From JAWPMV01 sp039819665 (GTDB lineage: Bacteria > Bacteroidota > Bacteroidia > J057): a DNA stretch of 64,000 bases. The notes below the pieces were generated by a model that saw only the letters and a list, made by a program, of their open reading frames with translations, had not been told where the DNA came from and did no database searches. The stretch lies in contig JBCBRM010000011.1 of assembly GCA_039819665.1 (NCBI GenBank), positions 106,052 through 170,051 on the forward strand. Reading direction: 5' to 3'. This document shows positions 32,945-42,074 of this stretch, piece after piece. Position 1 is the first letter of the stretch. Each line of letters opens with the position of its first letter. Position numbers and translations under genes: made by a program.

Positions 32945-33733
32945 ATGTTTGGAGCCATCGCAGGAGATGTAATTGGATCACGATTCGAAAAGAATAATAT
33001 CAAAACCAAAGACTTTCAGTTATTTCATGAGGACTGTCGTTTTACAGATGATACGGTATTGACAGTGGCCGTAGCCGATGCTATCCTTGGGAAAAAAGAT
33101 TATGCAGAAAACATAAGAAAGTATGCCATAAAATATCCTTTAGCAGGTTATGGGGGTACATTCAAAAAATGGATGGCAGGTGTCATCAAAGGTCCGTATA
33201 ATTCTTGGGGAAATGGTTCGGCTATGCGGGTAAGCCCTATCGCCTGGGCTTGGGATAATTGGAAGAAAGCCCTCGAAGAAGCTAAGAGGAGTGCGGCTGT
33301 AACCCATAATCATCCAGAAGGAATAAAAGGAGCCCAAGCGCTTACGATGGCTATTGCTATGGCCAGAAAAGGAAGAACCAAGGTCCAAATCAAAAAGATT
33401 GTCAATCAATATTTTCCGTATGATCTGGATCGCAGCATAGCTAGCATTCGTCCTGACTACAGCTTTGATGTAAGTTGTCAGGGATCGGTGCCCGAGGCGA
33501 TTATAGCTTTTCTAGAATCAGAAAATTTCGAAGATGCCATTAGGACGGCCATATCCATCGGAGGAGATAGTGATACTATAGCGTGTATGTCGGCTGCCAT
33601 CGCTGAGGCCCATTATGGAAAGCCCTCACAGGAGTTCAGAGAAAAAGTATATGCTTATTTACCGCAGACATTTATTGACAGCCTGGAGGCTTTTGAGAAG
33701 GCCTATCCTGTGACAAAGCAGGACCGCTTTTAA
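32945..33733 (+). CDS. ADP-ribosylglycohydrolase (DraG/ARH family)
   Basis: 262 residues. The metal-site motifs are complete: FTDDT at 33-37, and GGDSDT with Asp208, Asp210 and Thr211. The pattern GAIAGDVIGSRFE at the N-terminus and GNGSAMRVSPIAWA in the middle are typical of the family. These enzymes release ADP-ribose from arginine, serine or other residues of modified proteins, or hydrolyse ADP-ribose conjugates. A 21-bp dyad shared with the NADAR and SPFH/NAD-kinase genes lies over its promoter, which puts it in the same regulon. Confidence 0.93.
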   Translation: MFGAIAGDVIGSRFEKNNIKTKDFQLFHEDCRFTDDTVLTVAVADAILGKKDYAENIRKYAIKYPLAGYGGTFKKWMAGVIKGPYNSWGNGSAMRVSPIAWAWDNWKKALEEAKRSAAVTHNHPEGIKGAQALTMAIAMARKGRTKVQIKKIVNQYFPYDLDRSIASIRPDYSFDVSCQGSVPEAIIAFLESENFEDAIRTAISIGGDSDTIACMSAAIAEAHYGKPSQEFREKVYAYLPQTFIDSLEAFEKAYPVTKQDRF

Positions 33734-33776
33734 AAAAGCGATCCCACATATTACATTAGCAACACAATAGATATTT

Positions 33777-33986
33777 TTACGCATTGTTCACTTTGCAGGA
33801 ACTAATGCCAAAGATTGCATAGATGGGACAAAAGCTCACCAGACTGGTAAGCAGGAATATGCCAGCTACCGCTCCCAAAATGATGGCAAGCGTTCCACCG
33901 ATAACGTTTGTAAAGTAAAGGCCCGCAACGGCAAGTACGATCAAGGTGCGGATGATGCGGTCCATATTTCCCATGTTCTTTTTCAT
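33777..33986 (-). CDS. DUF2892 (YgaP-like membrane) protein
   Basis: 69 residues from the ATG at 33986; the longer frame overlaps the upstream gene. The body MKKNMGNMDRIIRTLIVLAVAGLYFTNVIGGTLAIILG with a closing VSFCPIYAIFGISSC matches DUF2892, which has two membrane helices and a CPxY turn. In other genomes these proteins go with rhodanese domains and sulfur or redox handling. It follows the Crp/Fnr gene on the same strand, 64 nt downstream of its stop. Confidence 0.85.
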   Translation of the reverse strand: MKKNMGNMDRIIRTLIVLAVAGLYFTNVIGGTLAIILGAVAGIFLLTSLVSFCPIYAIFGISSCKVNNA

Positions 33987-34050
33987 TTGCTTTTTCTTTA
34001 GGGTTAGATATGATTTAGTATCCCTAAGTAAAGCAGGAACAAGCTGCCAG

Positions 34051-34701
34051 TCAGTGATTATTGTCACACAATTCAATGCTTTTTCTCGATAAGGTGATCT
34101 TTCCCTCCAATTCCAGCTTTTTCAGGATACGTGAAATAACCTCTCTGGCTGTCCCCATTTCATAAGCGATTTCCTGATGACTGAGTTGAATGCGAGAACT
34201 ATCTGTTCCTTTTATTTTCTCAACTAAATAATGGAGAAGCCTATCCTCCATATTTCCAAATAGGATGTGGTCCAGGGTCTCCAGCAAATCTGTATAGCGG
34301 CGATTATAAATATTGAACATATATGCATTGAGGCTGGGATACTTACGCATCCAGCCTTGCAATTTCTCACTAGGGATCAATAATGCTTCTGTTTCACCTT
34401 CAGAGACCGCATACACCTGGCTATTTTCCTGAGACATACAAGCATGGAAAGACATGGCGCAACTTTCCCCCGAACGGATGTAGTAGAGCAATAATTCTTT
34501 GTCTTCCTTTCTGCGAAACACCTTTATCCTACCAGAAACAACTATAGGTATGCCCGGTACTCCCCCTCCTTCTGTCAGAATGGTTTGGCCATCGGAAAAA
34601 GTGGCTAACTGCATGAGATTTTCCCATTCGTCCAATAAATCCGCTTCTATAAAAGGAAGGTGAGATGTCAGGAAACTTTTCATATTTATCAAGTTTGTCA
34701 A
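34051..34701 (-). CDS. Crp/Fnr-family regulator linked to a DUF2892 gene
   Basis: 216 residues. An effector domain (about 20-120: FSDGQTILTEGGGVPGIPIVVSGRIKVFRR, LLYYIRSGESCAM) and a C-terminal HTH (LSHQEIAYEMGTAREVISRILKKLE). The Q-E-I-A ... TAREVISR pattern is that of an Fnr-type recognition helix. ATG codons at 34701 and 34683 are both possible starts. The DUF2892 gene downstream suggests a redox or sulfur response. The cysteine in SCAMSFHACMSQ may be relevant for sensing. Confidence 0.88.
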   Translation of the reverse strand: MTNLINMKSFLTSHLPFIEADLLDEWENLMQLATFSDGQTILTEGGGVPGIPIVVSGRIKVFRRKEDKELLLYYIRSGESCAMSFHACMSQENSQVYAVSEGETEALLIPSEKLQGWMRKYPSLNAYMFNIYNRRYTDLLETLDHILFGNMEDRLLHYLVEKIKGTDSSRIQLSHQEIAYEMGTAREVISRILKKLELEGKITLSRKSIELCDNNH

Positions 34702-34772
34702 AATCTAAAAAAGTCTTGGTAACCAGAGTTACATTTTCAAATAAGTAACTGCTGGCCTATGCATAGATTCTG

Positions 34773-34780
34773 TATATTTG
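34773..34780 (+). promoter_or_regulatory. -7 element (TATATTTG) of the broken SUFU-like gene
   Basis: TATATTTG lies 32 nt before the ATG of the chimeric remnant. It suggests that the promoter of the original gene survived the deletion. Confidence 0.45.
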
Positions 34781-34812
34781 AAAGAGTCCGCACAACCATA
34801 ATTACACACAAA

Positions 34813-35288
34813 ATGAGTGAAGAAGAAAGAAGCGAATCTGGAAATCCCATCTTTAGAGATGAAGCCAAAGATGATGGCTTTATCTCAGCCCATGGCAATG
34901 AGGTAAACATCGAAGCCATCAGAGACCACATTGAAGAGCATATCGGTCCCATCGAATCGGTTTTTCATGAAATTATATCTCATCTGGTACATATAAAGCA
35001 GTTGAGTTGGCACCTTATGAAGCTTTGGCTTTTAGCAATCGCAGTTTTAGTCGCTTGAAAGTAGGTGATCTGAAAGGAGCTATGAAAGACGTTGAAAAGT
35101 CATTAAAACTTTACTCCGGAAACTCATATGCCTATCGCAACCGCACACATATTTATCTTGAAATGGGAAAGAGAGATAAAGCCTGTGAGGATTTGTTTGA
35201 AGCAGAAAAGCAAGGCTTTAGTAAAATATATGGACCAGAGGTTCAAAAACTAATAATTTTCAATTGTCAAAACTACGAAGCCCGGTAA
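34813..35288 (+). pseudogene. Chimeric remnant: SUFU-domain N-terminus joined to TPR C-terminus
   Basis: From 34813 the frame gives the start of a suppressor-of-fused-like domain (SEEERSESGNPIFRDEAK, IEAIRDHIEEHIGPIESVFHEIISHLVHI), which in intact proteins continues with DVHWVKP. Here it breaks at about 34998 and a different frame continues as TPR sequence: KAVELAPYEALAFSNRS, LKGAMKDVEKSLKLYS, RTHIYLEMGKRDKACEDLFEAEKQGFSKIYGPEVQKLI. That second part is the usual end of a Bacteroidota TPR protein. The simplest reading is a deletion that fused two genes out of frame. Neither half is likely functional. Confidence 0.7.
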
Positions 35289-35302
35289 TCATAAGCTTTA
35301 AT

Positions 35303-35809
35303 ATGAAGAAAGTCATCATTCAGGGGAGTTCTCGTTCGGAAGGGAATACAAATCAATTAGGTAGACATTTGCAAAGTCTGGGAGATTTTGAGTTAATCGA
35401 TCTCAACTCCTACAATATTTCAGCTTACGACTATGCGCATAAAAATCGGGAAGATGATTTTCTACCACTTATGAGAAGGCTCCTTGAGTATGACTTACTC
35501 ATATTCGCTACTCCCATTTATTGGTATAGCATGAGCGGAATCTTGAAAAACTTTTTAGATCGATTTACTGATTGCCTAAAAATTGAGAAAGAACTCGGAA
35601 GAAAACTCCGAGGTAAATCCATGGCGGCTTTTTGTTGTGGTTCTGATCCGGATGAAATCCAGGGCTTTTTCCTTCCATTTGAACTTACAGCTGGATATTT
35701 AGGAATGAACTATTTAGGGGATGTACACGCCTGGGTAGAGGGGAAAGAAATTGAAGATGAGGTAAAAGAAAGATTACAACGCTTTGCAAAAGACTTTGAA
35801 GAAAAATAG
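35303..35809 (+). CDS. NAD(P)H-dependent FMN reductase/flavodoxin-like oxidoreductase
   Basis: 168 residues from the ATG at 35303. It begins IIQGSSRSEGNTNQLGRHLQ, the phosphate-binding loop of NADPH-dependent FMN reductases, and continues ATPIYWYSMSGILKNFLDRFTD, the flavin-site motif. It is a small flavodoxin-fold oxidoreductase for quinones, azo dyes or iron. Precise substrate unknown. It is preceded by the broken SUFU-TPR region. Confidence 0.88.
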   Translation: MKKVIIQGSSRSEGNTNQLGRHLQSLGDFELIDLNSYNISAYDYAHKNREDDFLPLMRRLLEYDLLIFATPIYWYSMSGILKNFLDRFTDCLKIEKELGRKLRGKSMAAFCCGSDPDEIQGFFLPFELTAGYLGMNYLGDVHAWVEGKEIEDEVKERLQRFAKDFEEK

Positions 35810-35848
35810 CATTAAAAACACTTTAAGGAATCGAAACCTAAAAGCTCT

Positions 35849-35856
35849 TATATTTG
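35849..35856 (+). promoter_or_regulatory. -7 element (TATATTTG) before a secreted-protein gene
   Basis: TATATTTG lies 64 nt before the ATG at 35921. No TTG is seen at the right distance. Confidence 0.4.
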
Positions 35857-35920
35857 AGTCATGAGTTGAAGGGGGCTTTAACCCTCTCTTTATTTCCTTT
35901 ATTTGAAAAGAAATCTACTT

Positions 35921-36433
35921 ATGAAAATATCGTCAGTTTGTCTGTTTATCTGTACCTGTTTTTCTCTGGGGGTAATGGCGCAGGAAAGTTTCCCAGAAAG
36001 ATGTGAAGGGATTTGGGAGGGGACCATGTATATCAGTGCCAAAGGTAGAGTTAGAGATAGTGTAGGAATTGTTTTTACTGTAGAGAAAATAGCGCAAGAA
36101 AAAGCCTGGGTTTGGAGGACAAAGTATATCTCTGAAAAATTTCCCATGACTAAAGACTATATCCTGAGATTGCAGGATGAAGAAAATCAGGTTTACCTGA
36201 CAGATGAGGGAGAGGGTTTGGTTCTATATGATTACCTCTTTGGAAATAAATTGTACAGTGTTTTTGAAACAGGAGGGTTCTTACTGACCTCATCCTATGA
36301 ATTGAGAGGGGAGGAGCTAATCTTTGAAGTTACTTCTGGTAAAGTCCAGGCGGAAAAGGTAAAAGACATCAGCAATTTCACTGTAAATAATGTGCAGCGG
36401 GTGGTCTTGAAGAGGCAAGGAGAAAAGGAATAA
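35921..36433 (+). CDS. Secreted hypothetical protein
   Basis: 170 residues from the ATG at 35921 (an upstream TTG adds six residues before the signal peptide and is less likely). Signal peptide to about MAQ (21). The mature part, ERCEGIWEGTMYIS, TVEKIAQEKAWVWRTKYIS, LYSVFETGGFLLTSSYELRGEELIFEVTSGK, resembles a family of small beta-barrel-like Bacteroidota secreted proteins of unknown function. Downstream lies a peptidase remnant. Confidence 0.7.
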   Translation: MKISSVCLFICTCFSLGVMAQESFPERCEGIWEGTMYISAKGRVRDSVGIVFTVEKIAQEKAWVWRTKYISEKFPMTKDYILRLQDEENQVYLTDEGEGLVLYDYLFGNKLYSVFETGGFLLTSSYELRGEELIFEVTSGKVQAEKVKDISNFTVNNVQRVVLKRQGEKE

Positions 36434-36461
36434 AGAATCTATCCATACCTAAGCATCCTGA

Positions 36462-36847
36462 TTTTTTCCATGTAATGATGGATCAGTTGATTTTTCTGAT
36501 CCAGAGCCTGTCATAGTAAAACCTTTTAATGGCCGAAGGTATAAGCAAAAAGTGGTCGTGCTTACGGATCGAGGGACTTATAGCTCCGGTTCTTTATTAT
36601 CACTGGCCACAAAAGCCTTGCCTAATATGATTTTTGTAGGAGATACTACAGGTGAAGGATTAGGAATGCCTAATGGGGGACAATTACCAAATGGAAGGCA
36701 TTTAGATTTTCAGTAACTAAAAACTTGACTCTGGATAAAAAGGAAGATTTTGAAAATGGAGCACCCCCTGATATTTCTGTGCTGTTTGATTGGAATGATT
36801 TAGAGAAGGATGAAATTTTGGAAAGGGCAATTGATGAAATTCCTTAG
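36462..36847 (+). pseudogene. Remnant of an S41 family peptidase (C-terminal part, frameshifted)
   Basis: The frame after a stop at 36459 gives EPVIVKPFNGRRYKQKVVVLTDRGTYSSGSLLSLATKAL, PNMIFVGDTTGEGLGMPNGGQLPNG, the catalytic-half signature of S41 C-terminal processing peptidases, with the nucleophile in the TYSSGS context. A TAA at 36714 interrupts it; a one-base shift restores VTKNLTLDKKEDFENGAPPDISVLFDWNDLEKDEILERAIDEIP. The N-terminal half and a start are missing. It ends 4 nt inside the convergent kinase gene. Confidence 0.8.
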
Positions 36848-38133
36848 ACAAGCTTCTTGGGGATTTCTATAAAAAATTTGCTCCCCTTATTTTCCTGGCT
36901 TTCCACGTATATTTTTCCGTAGTGCTTTTCTACAATCTTTTCACATAAACTGAGGCCGATTCCTGTACCCTCAAAATCCTCTTGATTATTTAGTCGTTTA
37001 AAAAGTTTAAAGATGTTTGCCTGATCTTCTTCCTTTATTCCTATTCCATTATCTTTTACAATAAAGATGTGCTGGTTTTCTTTGCTCTCATAGGAAATGT
37101 GTATTTCTGCCTGTCTGCCCACTGGTACAAACTTGATCGCATTTGAGATCAGGTTTTGAAAAAGTAAACGAAGGAGACTGGAGTCCCCTTGAATTTCAGC
37201 AGGCATAGAACTGATGCTGATTTTCGCATTACTTTTTTCTATCTCTTCTGTAAGATCAACCATCACGTTTGAAAGAATCTGTTCTATTTCCTGACTTCTA
37301 ATTAAGAGATTTTCACTATTAATCCTGGAGAACTCCAAAAGGTCATTGGTAGTTTCTTTTAGACGCTCTGCCGATTGTTGAATAAAGCCCAGGTATTCTT
37401 TTTCCTTTTCATCCCAATGTTCACCTTCCTTAAACTTCTTCTGTAAAACCTTACTGAAATTGATAATATTTTGTGCTGGTGAGCGTAAATCATGAGCAGC
37501 TAAGTAGGCATAGTCTTCCAACATTCGATTGCTGCTCGTTAACTCTCGATTTTTAGCTCTTAACTCATTATCAACCCGTTTAAAAACAAAGGTGATCTCA
37601 TAATAGATCAAACTCAAAGACATCATGGCAAATACAATCTCTATGATTATCACAAAGTTGAGTTTGCGATCAGAAGCTATTTGGAGGTTGATTACCGCTT
37701 CATCCATATACTCGAGAAAGGTATCCTGATTTTCCCTTAAAGCAAGGATAGGTGGGGAATTTCCTTTTTCGAGTTCTAGAATGTAGGCTTCTGCTTCCTT
37801 GAAAAATTGAGTCAGTGCAGTTAACTGCTGGAAAACTTCTTTTTCTGTCCAGGTCCAGAATTGTTCCTTCTGTGCCTCTAGCAGGTATTGGTGAGCACTA
37901 TCCCATTCAGTGTAGTATGCACGGATATTTTGGAGGCGTTTTGAGTCTTTTACTTGAAGGGCATAAGCTTCTGCCAGGATTCTTTGACTAAGCATTCTCT
38001 GCCTGCCCGCTTTATTGATAAGGCTTGCATCCTGCTGCTTTTGGAACAACCAATATTGGATAAAGACTTGATTCATGAGGATCAGGCCTATTGCAGCAAG
38101 CGTAGCATAGAAATAGACTTTATTTCTTCGCAT
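36844..38133 (-). CDS. Sensor histidine kinase with type-IV-pili-like N-terminal sensor
   Basis: 429 residues. Two membrane helices (about 7-28 and 172-190) flank a periplasmic helical domain that begins NKAGRQRMLSQRILAEAYAL, as in PilJ/NarX-type sensors. The kinase core has AAHDLRSPAQNI (His214), an N-box FQNLISNAIKF, then DNGIGI and GTGIGLSLCEKIVEKHYG. The response-regulator gene overlaps its start by 14 nt, so the pair is a two-component system. Confidence 0.92.
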   Translation of the reverse strand: MRRNKVYFYATLAAIGLILMNQVFIQYWLFQKQQDASLINKAGRQRMLSQRILAEAYALQVKDSKRLQNIRAYYTEWDSAHQYLLEAQKEQFWTWTEKEVFQQLTALTQFFKEAEAYILELEKGNSPPILALRENQDTFLEYMDEAVINLQIASDRKLNFVIIIEIVFAMMSLSLIYYEITFVFKRVDNELRAKNRELTSSNRMLEDYAYLAAHDLRSPAQNIINFSKVLQKKFKEGEHWDEKEKEYLGFIQQSAERLKETTNDLLEFSRINSENLLIRSQEIEQILSNVMVDLTEEIEKSNAKISISSMPAEIQGDSSLLRLLFQNLISNAIKFVPVGRQAEIHISYESKENQHIFIVKDNGIGIKEEDQANIFKLFKRLNNQEDFEGTGIGLSLCEKIVEKHYGKIYVESQENKGSKFFIEIPKKLV

Positions 38134-38527
38134 CCCTAAAAGCAGTAAGTAATGCCTGAAGATTTTCTTTACTCAAAGGCTTTTCAATATAGGAATGGAC
38201 CAAAGGATGTGCATCACTCAAGGCCTTATCCTTATGGTAGTTGGAAGAACTAAGAATCACGACCCAGGGATATTTTTTCAATTTCATCTCTTCAAAACGA
38301 TCTAAAAATTCCCAGCCTGTCAATTGCGGCATATTTATATCGAGGAAAACTATGTCTGGAAAGCTAGCATTTTGTTCTTCCAGTTCCTGAAAATATGCCA
38401 ATGCTTTTAGGGGAGATAAAAATGATGTTGCTTTTTTCCCCAATCCCGACTCCTCCATTATGAGTTCATGGAAAACATTGTTTGGACGATCATCATCGAT
38501 AAAAACAAGAAATTCAAACTGTTGCAT
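38120..38527 (-). CDS. Single-domain response regulator (CheY-like)
   Basis: 135 residues, only a receiver domain. The acidic pair DDD at 11-13, phospho-acceptor Asp63 in FLDINMPQ, the T/S switch in LSSSN and the lysine in EKPLS are all present. It has no output domain, so it must act on another protein or on the kinase. The gene is upstream of the kinase gene on the same strand. Confidence 0.92.
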   Translation of the reverse strand: MQQFEFLVFIDDDRPNNVFHELIMEESGLGKKATSFLSPLKALAYFQELEEQNASFPDIVFLDINMPQLTGWEFLDRFEEMKLKKYPWVVILSSSNYHKDKALSDAHPLVHSYIEKPLSKENLQALLTAFRDAKK

Positions 38528-38725
38528 GTTTGATTTTAAAAAAAGTACAGTATTCCACGGGGTGAAGTCAAGCTTAAAAACTAAATTAATGTGGTAATGG
38601 TTGGCTTCAAATTAAAATCCAGTTAATTTTTTACATATTTGAATGGATTAAATGCCGAAATGGTCATTTTTCAATAATTCCTGCAACCTATTGACAAAAT
38701 CATTGTTCTTTTCTGAAAAACGGAA

Positions 38726-39880
38726 ATGCACAAGAAAATTACACTACTCTTAAGTTTCTTAATTTGTTTTTCCTCTAAGCAGCTCTTGAGAGCTCAGGAT
38801 CCTACAAAAGCGATCTCTGATTTGCTTAGCTCGCATCTTAGTATGAAAGGGAAAAGACCTGTTCCTAATTTTATGCTATATGCCTTAAATCGGAAAAACG
38901 ATACGGAAGTCCATCTGGGACTTGGGATCAAAGGCCGTAATGAAGAGGCTATCGAGAAAAATTATCAATTTCGTATAGCAAGCATCACCAAAACCTTTGT
39001 CTCTACCATTATTCTTCAGTTGAAAGAGGAAGGCAAGCTTAAATTGGAAGATAAAGTATCGACTTACCTTTCCGCAGCCGACTCCATTAGATACGATGAC
39101 TTCCATTTTTTTGAAGATAATTCCTATGCACAAGATATTGACATAGAAATGTTGCTTCAACATCGCTCTGGCATCGCCGATATTTTTACCGATACCCAAA
39201 CTCGTTTCAACCTAAGTGTACTGACCCACAAGAAGAGACAATATACCCCTGCGAAAGTGGTGGATCTATATTTCAAGTATAAACTTAACAAAAAGGCGCT
39301 ATTTAAACCGGGTGAGGGATATCACTATTCTGACATGAATTATATGCTTCTTGGTTTTATCATAGAGGAAATTGAAGGGATGCCTCTTCATGAGGCCTAT
39401 CGCAAGCGCATTATCGATCCTCTGGGGATGAAGGATACTTATCATGAATACCTCGAAAGTCCTCGCGGGACCTTAAAAAAAATTGACTCTTATTTAAACC
39501 GAATCAACCTTACCCAAAAAGTAAATACTTCCTATGAGTGGGCTGGGGGAGGACTAATTTCAACTACAAAGGATTTAGGGATTTTTATCCAAGCAATTTT
39601 TGACCTGAAACTTTTTAAGGAGAGAGCAACTTTGGGAGAAATGATCTCTCTGAAAAAAAACCAAAAGTTTGGAAAAGGAGCAGGAATGGGAATATTTCAT
39701 TATGGATTGAATGGGTTGGATTTTTATGGACATGGAGGATTTTATGGCTCCCTTTTGGTGTATAATCCTAAGGAAGAATTACTCTTATCCATCAATGTAG
39801 GACAGGCAAACGTTCCCTTCGATGCTGAAGAGCTTATTGGCAAAATATTAGAGATCATGGTAGCTCCAATTTCTGGCTAG
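38726..39880 (+). CDS. Secreted beta-lactamase-family serine hydrolase
   Basis: 384 residues with a signal peptide (about 1-23). SxxK is SITK at 86-89, the YxN position reads YSD in YHYSDMNYM, and HGGFYGS takes the KTG position. As in the related lipoprotein at 16460, the substrate may be D-amino acid peptides or esters. Standing alone, divergent from the response-regulator gene. Confidence 0.87.
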   Translation: MHKKITLLLSFLICFSSKQLLRAQDPTKAISDLLSSHLSMKGKRPVPNFMLYALNRKNDTEVHLGLGIKGRNEEAIEKNYQFRIASITKTFVSTIILQLKEEGKLKLEDKVSTYLSAADSIRYDDFHFFEDNSYAQDIDIEMLLQHRSGIADIFTDTQTRFNLSVLTHKKRQYTPAKVVDLYFKYKLNKKALFKPGEGYHYSDMNYMLLGFIIEEIEGMPLHEAYRKRIIDPLGMKDTYHEYLESPRGTLKKIDSYLNRINLTQKVNTSYEWAGGGLISTTKDLGIFIQAIFDLKLFKERATLGEMISLKKNQKFGKGAGMGIFHYGLNGLDFYGHGGFYGSLLVYNPKEELLLSINVGQANVPFDAEELIGKILEIMVAPISG

Positions 39881-39893
39881 GAGAACCGGATAA

Positions 39894-40544
39894 TTACTCT
39901 TTCACCCCCACAAATCTGAAGTACTTCCATACACCCAAATAAGCACGAGAAACTTCTTCAAATTCGGTTTGGAATAAATCCTTCAAAACGGGCATGATAT
40001 GGCCATCCATACGAACATGGTTATTTCCCATATGGCTTTTAAACCATCTGAAAGGAGAATCATGAAAATCCACAACAGCAATTATTCCTCCGGGTCTGAG
40101 ATCTTTATGGGCTTGCTCCAGAAGTTCTTTCCAAAAAGGATTGATCATAGAAAGAGAGTAACTGAAAAGAATCATATCCAGTTTGCCGGTCCATTGATAA
40201 GTGCCTGTTTCATAGGCCCTTTCTTCTAAAACTAATTGAGCCTGATAAGAATTCGTATTTTCTCTGGCTTTCTCTAGCATCTGGCCCGAGACATCCATGC
40301 CTATGATTTTTGCTTTGGTGAAGTTCTCGGCAAGCTTTACCAGATTATATCCTGTACCACATCCTACTTCCAGAATGGAGCGGGATTCTGGAGAAGCGTC
40401 CATTGCATGTCTGATAATGGCTCTGCGACCGAAAAGAAAGGACCAACGGGTGAGATCATAAATCTTCGCATGGAACTGATAGTAGTTTTGCATTTTCTCC
40501 GCCTGGTGGAGATCTTGAGGAATGCCAGCCTGCGCTTTTGCCAT
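39894..40544 (-). CDS. btaB: BtaB-type SAM-dependent N-methyltransferase (betaine lipid)
   Basis: 216 residues, class I fold. SAM motif SILEVGCGTGYNLVKLAE, then IGMDVSGQMLEKAR, and the region YYQFHAKIYDLTRWSFLFGRRAII near the start, which is typical of BtaB and its PmtA-like relatives. BtaB adds three methyl groups to the amine of diacylglycerylhomoserine, giving DGTS. It lies 24 nt downstream of btaA in the same operon, which supports the assignment better than the sequence alone. Confidence 0.85.
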   Translation of the reverse strand: MAKAQAGIPQDLHQAEKMQNYYQFHAKIYDLTRWSFLFGRRAIIRHAMDASPESRSILEVGCGTGYNLVKLAENFTKAKIIGMDVSGQMLEKARENTNSYQAQLVLEERAYETGTYQWTGKLDMILFSYSLSMINPFWKELLEQAHKDLRPGGIIAVVDFHDSPFRWFKSHMGNNHVRMDGHIMPVLKDLFQTEFEEVSRAYLGVWKYFRFVGVKE

Positions 40545-40568
40545 GGTATAAAGTAGATTGAGCTCTGG

Positions 40569-41726
40569 TTATTTAACATTAGCCAAATAGGTACTAGCAT
40601 AGGTACCTACTCGGTCTAATTTGTGTTCTTGACTTGTCTTTTTTTCCTCAAAAACTATGCGATCTTTCACAAAATCCGGGAAAAAATCCACCTCTTTCGC
40701 AGCCGATCTCAAAAGTATTTTGCTGCCCGGCCGACTATTTTCTAAAATCAATCTCCACTCCTCTTCCAAGGCTTCCTGGTTGTTTTCTGCCAACCAATCC
40801 TGATGATCCAGCAAGATAAAATGAGAATAAGAACCAGGATTTTTATACAAAAACTCCGAGAGGGTGCTTGTATGGGTCATTACGCGATCACTTCTATCCT
40901 GAATAATATCATGATTTTCAGCTTTGAGATACTCCGGGCAACAATCTTCGGTGTATACTCCTTCTATATAGACCCTGTAAAAGTAGTTGTCTTGAATAGG
41001 AAGTTCTGTGAAAACATGTCGAAGGCTTTCTTGAATAAATCCCATCGCCCCTCTGTAATATTCATTAACAAATAACTCCTGCTGACTCCTGGGGACGCCT
41101 AGCAAGCACATAGTCAAATGCCTATTTACTACAAACTCCATGAGCCTGTTTAGAATTTTATCTTCAATCCGAAAATATATTTCCTTTTGCTCCGACAAGC
41201 TTTTGGCATTTAATAATGCGCTAAGTTCTGCACGCAGTTTCCTGCGGGATTTCATGTAAACAAAAAACAACCAGACAAAAGTACCTGCTGTACCATAATG
41301 GTAGAAGTTTTTCCGAACCCCTTTTTCAGAAAAATATTTGATGTGTTTATCCCAAAATATCTGGTCTTCCAGAGATAAGTCTTCACGAAGACTCTCTCTA
41401 TAAACAGTATCATGCTGAGGATGAGTCCCTTGACCAAAAAATTGGAATAAGGTCTCATGATTACAATTTCTAAAAAGAGATAGCTTTAATTCTAAAAGAG
41501 AATTTTGCCGGGAGTTCATATCTATGCAATGAATTTGCTGAGGATCATCCAGCAAATAGGCCAGCGCATTACAACCGGCACTCGTTATCATGACGATTTC
41601 GCTGTCCTCCTTAAAATCCATCAATTTTCGATCACAACGCGGGTCTTCCCAGCAAGTGTTATAAACGAGATTGTTGACATGTACTTTTTTGAAGACCCAG
41701 TTTCGAATTTTGTTGGCGACAAGCAT
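40569..41726 (-). CDS. btaA: BtaA-type (DUF3419) diacylglycerol 3-amino-3-carboxypropyltransferase
   Basis: 385 residues along the DUF3419/BtaA pattern: VYNTCWEDPRCDRKLM, then SEIVMITSAGCNALAYLLDDP (the SAM site), IHCIDMNSRQNSLLELKL, and a late HFILLDHQDWL. BtaA transfers the 3-amino-3-carboxypropyl group from SAM to diacylglycerol, the first step of the betaine lipid DGTS. Such lipids replace phospholipids when phosphate is short. It precedes btaB in one operon. Confidence 0.9.
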   Translation of the reverse strand: MLVANKIRNWVFKKVHVNNLVYNTCWEDPRCDRKLMDFKEDSEIVMITSAGCNALAYLLDDPQQIHCIDMNSRQNSLLELKLSLFRNCNHETLFQFFGQGTHPQHDTVYRESLREDLSLEDQIFWDKHIKYFSEKGVRKNFYHYGTAGTFVWLFFVYMKSRRKLRAELSALLNAKSLSEQKEIYFRIEDKILNRLMEFVVNRHLTMCLLGVPRSQQELFVNEYYRGAMGFIQESLRHVFTELPIQDNYFYRVYIEGVYTEDCCPEYLKAENHDIIQDRSDRVMTHTSTLSEFLYKNPGSYSHFILLDHQDWLAENNQEALEEEWRLILENSRPGSKILLRSAAKEVDFFPDFVKDRIVFEEKKTSQEHKLDRVGTYASTYLANVK

Positions 41727-42074
41727 AGTTAGTGATAGTTTCAGCTGGCCAAGGTATTTATCTGCTGATACCTTAAAGTTACGCCGAGGTTAAAAAATAT
41801 TGAAATAAATGTTAAGGGAATACTCCCTAGAACTGCTGTACTCCTGAACTAGCCGGGAGGTTGGGGAAGTTTTATTCAAAAAAGGACTTTTCAAAATCGG
41901 TCGAAAAGAAAGTCCTCTTTTCCGATACAAGGATATTTATCCGGTATCTGTCTAAAGATGTGAATAGATCGCAGAATGATACATTCTTGCTGCGAACCAG
42001 GCCTAGCCTGCTCCGTATTTTAGCTTTGTACAAGCTTTTGAACCAGGAGATTCAAAGGCCCATAGTATTACACC
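41727..42074. other. 348-bp intergenic region, btaA to AraC-type gene
   Basis: Divergent spacer. GGACTTT at 41884-41890 pairs with AAAGTCC at 41909-41915, flanked by A and T runs, giving a short hairpin. A frame open from 41861 looks non-coding. Nothing else stands out. It must carry the promoters of both divergent genes, but no clear TAnnTTTG was found. Confidence 0.4.

Noticed and set aside
33764..33784. TTTTTACGCATT between two convergent genes as an NAD-type dyad
   Set aside because: It has one half-site, lacks the GT of the core, and lies at the 3' ends of both genes, not in a promoter.
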